Of a stretch of 53,106 nucleotides of DNA, positions 45,826 through 53,106 are shown one piece after another (position 1 is the first letter of the stretch; every line of letters starts with the position of its first letter). Source of the stretch: Deltaproteobacteria bacterium (GTDB lineage Bacteria > Bdellovibrionota > Bacteriovoracia > Bacteriovoracales > Bacteriovoracaceae); NCBI GenBank assembly GCA_006226755.1, contig SBGE01000192.1:1-53106 (forward strand), in the 5' to 3' direction. The translations under genes were made by a program, and so were the position numbers. Below the pieces are notes generated by a model that searched no databases, had not been told where the DNA came from, and saw nothing but the letters and a program-made list of their open reading frames with translations.

Positions 45826-47106
45826 TCATTCGACCACAAGGACGTCTTCATCTTCATCTGAATTATCCCCTTCTTTGGCCTTATCTAAAAAATACTCGAT
45901 CTTTTTTTCTTCAGTTTCAAATTTCGAGTCATCGATTTCACTATTACTATTACGTTCTCGTTTCAATTCTGCTTCAAGTTCTTCTTTGATTTTTCGTTCA
46001 AGTCTAGCCTTGGCATCTTCCTTCAATTTATCTTTCAAACTAAATGTTGTACCAAATTTCTTATAAGCAAATTTATAGAGAGGTGTAAGCTGCATGCTGT
46101 TCTCTTTACCTCTTTCTAGAAATTGAATCATTTCTTTTAAAAATTCTTTTTTCTGAAGTTCATGAGACCACGCTGCAAAGAGATAAAGCATCCCTTCTTG
46201 ATCAATTCTCTTAGTATATTCAAGTTCACGATATTCTCCATATATAGGAACACTTGAATCACCACTTATACTTTCTTTCCATCTGAGATTTTGTAGCAAT
46301 CGTCTACGATAAGCCTCGGCCTCTGAGGTGTAACGCCTGGACTTCAACGACAAACTATAGACAATTCCCCGATGGAGAATGAAAACAATTTCTTGTAAGT
46401 ACTTCTCGCCTTCTTTTTCGATATCTATTTCGGCAACGCCAAATCCTTTATCTTCGTAAAAGGCAATTTTCCTGGCACTCTTTGGGAGATAGTCATTTCG
46501 AAGTTTAAGAATAAAAAGATTGTAAACCAGCTCATCATATTCATATTGCTTTTTAATTTTCAAAATATAATTCAGCATTCCCATTTCTTTATAATTAGGA
46601 ATTCGAATATCTTTTTCAAAAACATCGCGAAATACTTGTTCCTGTGACTTGTCTAAAATCATTTTTTTGTAGACAGGAAGATTGAACAGTTTGTGTTTAC
46701 CTAGCTCCAGTTGGAACTTGAAATGATCCCTGTTAAGGAACTCTGCCAACATTTTGTTTTTTGTATCCATCAATCGAAGTCCAAGATTAGGTTTGTCCTT
46801 TGAAAGATTTTCAACTAGAGGCATGGCCCTGAAAAGCGGATGCCGAAAAGGGAAAGGGAGCGTGAAAAAATCAAAATGAAAATTTTTGTAGAGAGATTCA
46901 TCTTCGACAAAGACTGCTTCAAGTTTTTCAAATGTGTACTTTCCACCCTTGTACATACTTTCAGGCATCGTTTGGGTCTTGATAAAATCTGTATCAACCC
47001 CCTCACTCAGGGCCAATGTATAGATATGGTAAGGCACCAAAGAGACGGCAAAAAAGCCCCCTGCTATCAGTAGAATGATTAAAAGTATGGGTATAATGAT
47101 CCTCAT
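45826..47106 (-). CDS. Hypothetical membrane-anchored protein
   Basis: N-terminal TM MRIIIPILLIILLIAGGFFAVSLV; acidic coiled-coil C-terminus. Confidence 0.65.
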   Translation of the reverse strand: MRIIIPILLIILLIAGGFFAVSLVPYHIYTLALSEGVDTDFIKTQTMPESMYKGGKYTFEKLEAVFVEDESLYKNFHFDFFTLPFPFRHPLFRAMPLVENLSKDKPNLGLRLMDTKNKMLAEFLNRDHFKFQLELGKHKLFNLPVYKKMILDKSQEQVFRDVFEKDIRIPNYKEMGMLNYILKIKKQYEYDELVYNLFILKLRNDYLPKSARKIAFYEDKGFGVAEIDIEKEGEKYLQEIVFILHRGIVYSLSLKSRRYTSEAEAYRRRLLQNLRWKESISGDSSVPIYGEYRELEYTKRIDQEGMLYLFAAWSHELQKKEFLKEMIQFLERGKENSMQLTPLYKFAYKKFGTTFSLKDKLKEDAKARLERKIKEELEAELKRERNSNSEIDDSKFETEEKKIEYFLDKAKEGDNSDEDEDVLVVE

Positions 47107-47226
47107 AATACGACTTTTCGGACACTTAAGGGCACAACATGAGTGAAATTAGAAAGTTCTTAATTTTTTTCCGAGTAATACCGATATGTTAGACTGAAAT
47201 AGTTAATTATAAGCAGGAGCTTATCA

Positions 47227-47949
47227 ATGAAACCTTTGTCGGCATTGTCCCTCGTTGTTCTTTTTCTACTGGTCTCTTGTGATCAACCAAGAGATAGAAG
47301 AACGGCCTATCGTTCTAAAGGGCTCAATAACAATGAGGCATTTACGTACAACTATTATAACAATGAAGGCGATGGCGGAAACAATACAGGTTCAAGTGGA
47401 TCAAACGGTACAACAGGAACAAATGGTGACGGTGGAACAACAGGAACAACCGGAACTAATGGAGAGAACACACAGAACCTTCCAAATTGCTCAACTTCAG
47501 TTTCTTGGAGTACTGACGGTAGTACAGGTTTTGATAAAACCCATAATCATGTTGGAGCTTATTCATTTTGTAGAGATCAAGCAACAGACACAGATGTTTA
47601 TATTCAACTTCAAACGCCAGTTACAGATGCTCAAGTTTGTGTAATTCCAACATATCATTCTGGAAACAGAGCTATCTATGTTGGAGAACCTAGATGTTTG
47701 GTTATTCAAGACAATAAAAGAATCTACAAGCTAACACTTCTCAAAAACAGAACAGGTTACCAGAATTTTCAAATCACTGGTGCCATGATCATGAAAGACA
47801 AGGCCTTCTTCTACCCAGCGCCTTTCTATCAATACCTATTGAGCCCAGATGCTTTTCTCTTCTGTTCTCAATGGCTTGATCAAACTGGAGATAGCTCGTA
47901 TTGCTACGCTTTTGATAGCGTAGGACAATACGTTTACCACCAGTTCTAA
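47227..47949 (+). CDS. Lipoprotein with Gly/Thr/Asn-rich low-complexity linker
   Basis: MKPLSALSLVVLFLLVSCDQ lipobox; GGNNTGSSGSNGTTGTNGDGGTTGTTGTNGENT. Confidence 0.75.
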   Translation: MKPLSALSLVVLFLLVSCDQPRDRRTAYRSKGLNNNEAFTYNYYNNEGDGGNNTGSSGSNGTTGTNGDGGTTGTTGTNGENTQNLPNCSTSVSWSTDGSTGFDKTHNHVGAYSFCRDQATDTDVYIQLQTPVTDAQVCVIPTYHSGNRAIYVGEPRCLVIQDNKRIYKLTLLKNRTGYQNFQITGAMIMKDKAFFYPAPFYQYLLSPDAFLFCSQWLDQTGDSSYCYAFDSVGQYVYHQF

Positions 47950-47960
47950 AAACTAAGAGC

Positions 47961-48839
47961 TTATAATACTTGAGGATCTGTAGACAGTGAGCCAATTGGA
48001 TTGGCATTGAAATGCTCTATGATCTTATCCCAACTTGGAACTTTGATTCCATCTGGATGTATAACTTCACCTTGCTTACCAATATAGTATGAACGCAAAC
48101 CATGATCACGATATGCTCTGATGTCATGTGGCTTATCCCCAAATCCAATCAGAATGTTATCAAATTTCTCTTTCATCTTTTCAATGATCCAACTTTTGAA
48201 ATCACCATGATCACTTGGAACGTCACCATTGGCAAAATCCCAAAAAAGACTCGGAGCTTTAACAAAATCATACATGGCCAACCATTCTTTGGTTTTATTG
48301 ATGAAGGCATCATCTCTAGCAGTCAAATACACGATTTGGAATTTGTTAGAAAAATACTTAATCGAAGATGCTGCATTTTGAAGAGGCTTGAGTTTTGAGT
48401 TTGGTTTAACCAGAACTTCCCAAGGGGAAGCATCGCTAATGGTATGATCGATATCAGAAATGGCAATTGGTGTACTTCTAGAAAGCACCAGAGTTACAAC
48501 TTCGGCCTCATTAGACTGATAGTCACTTTCCCCAGGAAGAGAAGCAACCACCAAATATTGACCCACTTCTTTTGCAGGAATTTCAAGCTCGGCCACGCCA
48601 TCACCATCAGTTAGAGCGTCTCCAAGTTTTTTTCCATTCAAATGGAACTGAACAATTTCACCTGGAATATCCATTCTATAAGGAATAACTCTTGAGCTTT
48701 CAAGTTTGGCCTTGACGACAATCGTCTCTTGATCAGTAAAAACGCCGTCTATTCCTTGAAGAATTGCACCAAGTTTTGATGCAGCTTGAACTGAGAAAGT
48801 TATCAAAAATGAAGTTGTGAGAATCAATAATGATTTCAT
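47961..48839 (-). CDS. Secreted App1/DUF2183-like HAD-type phosphatase
   Basis: AISDIDHTISDASPW (DxDxT), QIVYLTARDDAFINKTKEWL, LIGFGDKPHDIRAYRDHGL. Start at MKSLLILTTSFLITFSVQA (48839). Confidence 0.8.
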   Translation of the reverse strand: MKSLLILTTSFLITFSVQAASKLGAILQGIDGVFTDQETIVVKAKLESSRVIPYRMDIPGEIVQFHLNGKKLGDALTDGDGVAELEIPAKEVGQYLVVASLPGESDYQSNEAEVVTLVLSRSTPIAISDIDHTISDASPWEVLVKPNSKLKPLQNAASSIKYFSNKFQIVYLTARDDAFINKTKEWLAMYDFVKAPSLFWDFANGDVPSDHGDFKSWIIEKMKEKFDNILIGFGDKPHDIRAYRDHGLRSYYIGKQGEVIHPDGIKVPSWDKIIEHFNANPIGSLSTDPQVL

Positions 48840-48846
48840 AAACGAA

Positions 48847-48874
48847 AACCCCCGCATTGGATTGCAGGGGTTAT
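48847..48874 (-). terminator. Terminator-like hairpin between the SSS transporter and App1-like genes
   Basis: Minus strand AACCCCTGCA-atccaa-TGCGGGGGTTTTCGTTT, one mismatch in the stem. Confidence 0.7.
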
Positions 48875-48884
48875 TAAACTAAGA

Positions 48885-50348
48885 TTAGGCTTCTTGGTCA
48901 ATGACGCTCTGTGGCGTCTGGGACTTTTTTACAATGCTCCAAATCTCATATGTTCCCCAAATTGTAAGGGAAACCAAAATCGCCCAAGTTCCACTTACGG
49001 CCGGATTTGTGACTCCTGCAAATAAATTTAAGTAGAAATGGACAAAAAGAGCACTCAAAGAAGCTGTAAAAACCACTGGAACAGGGAGAATTTTCTTTCT
49101 CATCACTCCCGATAAAAATGGAACCAAGCTGGCAGCTGCCAAAGCGTAGACACCTTTTTGAGCAAAGAGTCCCACATATTTTGGAGGATTCCACGCCAAA
49201 ATAAGACCAACAACTCCAACAACGACTAGAATATATCTTGAAATATCCAGTCCTCTTTTATCGTCAAACTTCATCATCGGTCCTAAAAAATCTGTTGTAA
49301 TCATCGAGCTTAGTGAAACTAAAATTCCATCTAGAGTTGAGAGTCCCGCTGCAAGAAGACCAATTGAAAGCATACCTTTGAGATATGGTCCCCACCAAAA
49401 ATCAGCGAATTTCTGGGTGATATATGTCACAACGACAGCATCCTGTGACGTGACTGGTAGATCGATAAGTCTGGCATAAAAACCAATAAACAACATCAAT
49501 CCAAAAATCCCTCCAGTGATCATGGTGGTCCAGAGGAATACTTTTGTATCCTTTTCACTTCTGAGAAAAAGAATCTTGGTCAAAATATGAGGCTGTAACA
49601 TCAGTGCAAATGTGATGAAAAAGCTTGATATGAAAACAGAGAAGAAATCATGATAAAGAACACTGCTAGAATTGAATACCGAAGCATAATCCATGGAAAC
49701 ACTCTGAAGTGTTGTAATAAAACCATCTGCAAACAATGGTAATCCGTCCACAAACAAGAAAACACTGATGATGATCATAAATACACTTTGAAGTGCATTG
49801 GTATAGGCATGAGCGTAGCTTCCCCCAAACAAGATATAAGAAAAGACAAAACCTATACAAAGCATCAAGGCAACTTTTTGAGTGATTCCAAATAAAGAAG
49901 CAAGAATCAAACTACAACCCACAAGAATTAAAACAATAAATGTCAAACTTAGTAGGTTCAAAAAGGCAAAGAACAGTGAAAGACTTCTACTTTCATAGTG
50001 ATGATATAGCCATTGAGCAAGAGTCAAACTTCCATTTTTCTCTCCTAGCGCTTTAAATTTTCGAGTGAGTAAGATGAACGCCCCTGCAATTCCAAAAAAC
50101 GCAGCTACTCCATAGTGCAACCAAGCAGAAAGTCCATGAGTATATACGAATCCCGGATTAATAACGAAAGTCGCTGTTGAAGAAATGCTTGAAGCAAGTG
50201 TTACTCCAACCAGTACTGGCCCCATTTGTCCGCCAGCAATAGCGAAACCTTTAAGTCCACTGGTTTTTTTCATACCCTTGATGGAAAGCCAGTACGTTGC
50301 GACCAGCATGATTCCCATAAGAATCAAATTGAAAGTCATTGGTGTCAT
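48885..50348 (-). CDS. Sodium:solute symporter family (SSS) transporter
   Basis: Multi-TM ORF; KGFAIAGGQMGPVLVGVTLASSISSTATFV, GLLAAGLSTLDGILVSLSSMITTDFL. Confidence 0.88.
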   Translation of the reverse strand: MTPMTFNLILMGIMLVATYWLSIKGMKKTSGLKGFAIAGGQMGPVLVGVTLASSISSTATFVINPGFVYTHGLSAWLHYGVAAFFGIAGAFILLTRKFKALGEKNGSLTLAQWLYHHYESRSLSLFFAFLNLLSLTFIVLILVGCSLILASLFGITQKVALMLCIGFVFSYILFGGSYAHAYTNALQSVFMIIISVFLFVDGLPLFADGFITTLQSVSMDYASVFNSSSVLYHDFFSVFISSFFITFALMLQPHILTKILFLRSEKDTKVFLWTTMITGGIFGLMLFIGFYARLIDLPVTSQDAVVVTYITQKFADFWWGPYLKGMLSIGLLAAGLSTLDGILVSLSSMITTDFLGPMMKFDDKRGLDISRYILVVVGVVGLILAWNPPKYVGLFAQKGVYALAAASLVPFLSGVMRKKILPVPVVFTASLSALFVHFYLNLFAGVTNPAVSGTWAILVSLTIWGTYEIWSIVKKSQTPQSVIDQEA

Positions 50349-51790
50349 TTTAAAGCCCCTTCCTTGAGTTGAACTCGATTGATTTTGCCATTGGGTAGCA
50401 ATGGAAACTCATCGAGCTTTTCAAGATGTTTTGGCCATTTGTACTTGGCCAGTTTTCCTTTTAACCATTCATTTAGTTCATCGAGTTCAATCTCTTGATG
50501 AGCGGAATAATACATTTTTCCAACCTCACCCCATTTTTCATGAGGTCTGGCCACTACAACCGCCTCATCAATACCTGGATGATCTCTTAAAACTTTTTCA
50601 ACTTCACCGGGATATACATTCTCTCCCCCGCTGATATACATATCTTTGATTCTTCCGACGACATAGAAGTATCCATCTTCATCGAATTGCACTAAGTCTC
50701 CGGTTTTAAAATATCCTTCTTCATCAAGTGAGTGCTTAAATAACTCTTCTTTTTGAAAATAGCCTTGGCAAAGATGATCACCTTTGATCAGAAGTTCACC
50801 CGGTTGACTGGTTCCGACTTTATTTCCTTCACCATCAACAACTTTGACTACCGAGTGAGGCATTGGTCTTCCTATACTGCCAAGCTTTAGTAATGCTTTG
50901 TCTTCTTCTAGTACAAAACAATTCGGACCTACTTCAGTAAGTCCAAATCCTTGCTTGAACATAATGCCGAGCTGTTGATAGCCGAGGATTGTTTCTTTTG
51001 CAATCGCAGCTCCACCAGAGACACAAAATCTCAAGGAGTTAGTATTCTCTTCTTTCACACCATGTGAATAGATGTTTTGAAACATGGTCGGAACACCAAA
51101 ATACACGCTAACCTTTTCATTTTTCCAAGTATCCACAACATTTTGAGGGTCAAATTTCTCTGCCAAAATAGCGGTTCCACCAAGCCATAAAAGAGGCAAG
51201 CAAAGAACGTTATAACCACCTGTATGGAAAAATGGAGTTTCAACCATTGTGATATCACTTGGAACAAGGTTCCACATTTTACAAGTCATTTGAATATTCG
51301 TTTCAAGCATTTTTCCATGAAACAAAACACCCTTGGGCTCACCTGTACTGCCACTTGTAAAAAGCATTAATGCTGCGTGATCATTGTTTGAAAGATCAGT
51401 CTTGGAAACATTTCCAAGTTTGATATCATCAATCAAGAACGAACGTTGAAAAATACCATCAAACTCTTTGTGAGTAATGATGACTTTTGGAGTTGAGAAG
51501 GCCACTTGATGTCTCAACTCACCTTCAGAAAGTCTGAAGTTCATGGGATTAAGAATGGCGCCCAGTCTGGCGCAGGCAAAAAGCAATAAAAGGTGTTCTT
51601 TAGAATTGCAAGAAAGGTATGCCACTCGGTCACCTTTTTTAACACCTAGATTTTCCAACCAGTAAGTCCACTGGTCGACTTGAGTTTCCAATTCTCTATA
51701 AGTCAGAGACTGTCCAGTCCCTTGCTCAATTATGGCAATTTTCTCGGGGTACTCAAGAGAGTTGCGACCCAGAAATGAAATCCAGCTCAC
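50345..51790 (-). CDS. AMP-dependent acyl-CoA synthetase/ligase (ANL superfamily)
   Basis: ALMLFTSGSTGEPKGVLFHG, QGFGLTEVG, YFKTGDLVQFDEDGYFYVVGRIKDMYISGGENVYPGEVE, PNGKINR. GTG start at 51790 preceded by AGGAG. Confidence 0.92.
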   Translation of the reverse strand: MSWISFLGRNSLEYPEKIAIIEQGTGQSLTYRELETQVDQWTYWLENLGVKKGDRVAYLSCNSKEHLLLLFACARLGAILNPMNFRLSEGELRHQVAFSTPKVIITHKEFDGIFQRSFLIDDIKLGNVSKTDLSNNDHAALMLFTSGSTGEPKGVLFHGKMLETNIQMTCKMWNLVPSDITMVETPFFHTGGYNVLCLPLLWLGGTAILAEKFDPQNVVDTWKNEKVSVYFGVPTMFQNIYSHGVKEENTNSLRFCVSGGAAIAKETILGYQQLGIMFKQGFGLTEVGPNCFVLEEDKALLKLGSIGRPMPHSVVKVVDGEGNKVGTSQPGELLIKGDHLCQGYFQKEELFKHSLDEEGYFKTGDLVQFDEDGYFYVVGRIKDMYISGGENVYPGEVEKVLRDHPGIDEAVVVARPHEKWGEVGKMYYSAHQEIELDELNEWLKGKLAKYKWPKHLEKLDEFPLLPNGKINRVQLKEGALK

Positions 51791-52562
51791 TGAGTTTCTC
51801 CTTTCGACAGAAATGCTTGATAATTTCAACCGCTTCACCAGGGTGTTCCAATAGACAAGCATGCCCACCATTCATGACTCCAAACTTCGCTTGTTTGACT
51901 TTATCGGCCATCTCTCTTTGAAGTGTCGGAGTCGTTAATATATCTTCTTCACCAGTTAAAAACAGAGTGGGAACGCTGATTTCATTTAGCTCCAGCTCTC
52001 CTTCCATTCCCGAGGCGATAAGGGCCTGCACATTTTCTTTTTTCCAACTGTGAGACAACGATCTATAACGAGGAATCAAGTCAACATTTGCTTCTAAAGT
52101 ACTTCTTCCCCAAATCCAAGGTAGAGCAACATCAAAACGATGTTCTGGGCCTCCTTCAAGATGGGCCTTTTTCCAAGAATTTAATACAGAATTGATAAAC
52201 GGACTGGTATTGGCATAACTAGCAGCTACAATTTGTCCTCGAACAATCTTAGGGTTTTTAAGAGAAAGCCCCATGGCAACTCTTCCTCCATTTGATAGAC
52301 CAACCAAGAACGCAGATTTGATTCCAAGCTTCAAAAGCAGGGAATCAAGAACATCAACCTGTTCTTCAAGCGTTACTTTTTGTGCGATATCCGGAGACTT
52401 CCCTTGACCAGGTCCATCGTAGCGAAGGATATTGAAGTCCCTGGAAAGCTCTGACACATGAATATCCCAGCTTTCCAGGGTGGCCAATAGGCCGTTAATC
52501 AGGACCAGCCACGGGGCCATCGGGCCTGGTCCTGAATTAATTTTGTAGTTGATACCTCTCAA
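51753..52562 (-). CDS. Alpha/beta hydrolase
   Basis: LVLINGLLATLESW, RYDGPGQGKSP, FLVGLSNGGRVAMGL, MNGGHACLLEHP. Confidence 0.9.
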   Translation of the reverse strand: MRGINYKINSGPGPMAPWLVLINGLLATLESWDIHVSELSRDFNILRYDGPGQGKSPDIAQKVTLEEQVDVLDSLLLKLGIKSAFLVGLSNGGRVAMGLSLKNPKIVRGQIVAASYANTSPFINSVLNSWKKAHLEGGPEHRFDVALPWIWGRSTLEANVDLIPRYRSLSHSWKKENVQALIASGMEGELELNEISVPTLFLTGEEDILTTPTLQREMADKVKQAKFGVMNGGHACLLEHPGEAVEIIKHFCRKEKLSELDFISGSQLS

Positions 52563-53106
52563 AGCGAAATTCCCCCATCAACATTAAGACAGGTTCCAGT
52601 AATAAAGGAGGCTTGATCAGAGGCCAAAAAGCGATAGGCCTTTGCAATTTCTGTAGGCTCACCCATTCTTCCTAGAGCAGTTTTTTCTCTGATCATATCG
52701 ATTACTTTTTCAGGAATTGTTTCGACCATTGGTGTTGCAATAAAACCTGGAGCAACCGCGTTCACTCTAATTCCGTAGCGACCAAGTTCCTTGGCCATGG
52801 TTTTTGTCATTCCGATAACGCCGGCCTTAGTCGCGACATAATTTGTCTGACCGAAATTACCATTATGTGCGACAACTGAAGCAGCATTTAAGATACTTCC
52901 GCCTTGTCCCTGATCTTTCATGGCAATAGCTGCCATTTGAGAGAGAAGGAAAACTGACTTAAGATTGACATTAATCACGGCATCCCATGCATCCTCAGTC
53001 ATTTTTACTAAAGTTGCGTCTTTAGTAATTCCCGCATTATTAACGAGAACATTAATACCTTTTTTCATTTCACCATTGATAATATCAAGATCTTCTTTGC
53101 GTGTGA
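52559..53106 (-). CDS. SDR-family reductase, FabG/PhaB-like, N-terminus beyond the window
   Basis: INVLVNNAGITKDATLVKMTEDAWDAVINVNLKSVFLLSQ, YVATKAGVIGMTKTMAKELGRYGIRVNAVAPGFI, FITGTCLNVDGG; reading frame continues to the window edge. Confidence 0.92.
   Translation of the reverse strand, partial: TRKEDLDIINGEMKKGINVLVNNAGITKDATLVKMTEDAWDAVINVNLKSVFLLSQMAAIAMKDQGQGGSILNAASVVAHNGNFGQTNYVATKAGVIGMTKTMAKELGRYGIRVNAVAPGFIATPMVETIPEKVIDMIREKTALGRMGEPTEIAKAYRFLASDQASFITGTCLNVDGGISL

Noticed and set aside
47255-47644. 129-aa plus-strand ORF (VQVDQTVQQEQMVTVEQQEQPE)
   Set aside because: Out-of-frame reading of the Gly/Thr/Asn repeat in the lipoprotein gene.
1-53106. Prophage, integrase, transposase or rRNA operon
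   Set aside because: No characteristic proteins or rRNA sequences were seen anywhere in the window.

Overview
AT-rich bacterial chromosomal window, mostly core or housekeeping genes plus lineage-specific secreted proteins. Overall gene content resembles Bdellovibrionota / Bacteriovoracales (inference only). Recognisable blocks: the start of a histidine operon (hisG-hisD, minus strand) next to a YerC/TrpR-family regulator; a DUF6435-DCC-SDR cassette; cvfB and tRNA-Leu(GAG); mnmA plus a second, PP-loop-altered MnmA-like paralog; a degenerate ABC-ATPase-like protein; an orphan C5-cytosine methyltransferase; a three-gene c-type cytochrome operon; a heterodimeric ABC exporter; lplA; a pectinacetylesterase/Notum-like protein; very large secreted proteins; an mtgA-type transglycosylase; a GMC oxidoreductase; a pyrB - fused carA-carB - pyrF pyrimidine cluster; a Thr/Pro-linker HExxH lipoprotein; an App1/DUF2183-type phosphatase; and an SDR / alpha-beta hydrolase / acyl-CoA ligase / SSS transporter operon cut by the right edge. 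No CRISPR array, transposase, integrase or prophage was seen. Main leads: (1) paired palindromes with the same TTAG-N12-CTAA geometry upstream of hisG and of the TrpR-like gene; (2) adjacent divergently transcribed pseudoenzyme-like genes (MnmA-like and ABC-like); (3) a cytochrome operon containing a thioredoxin-like protein that appears to lack its cysteines; (4) a single-ORF CarA-CarB fusion; (5) strong over-representation of the tetramer GGCC, largely in NNG|GCC codon phase, in a window that also carries an orphan C5 methyltransferase. All calls come from reading the sequence and ORF track; no database searches were run.
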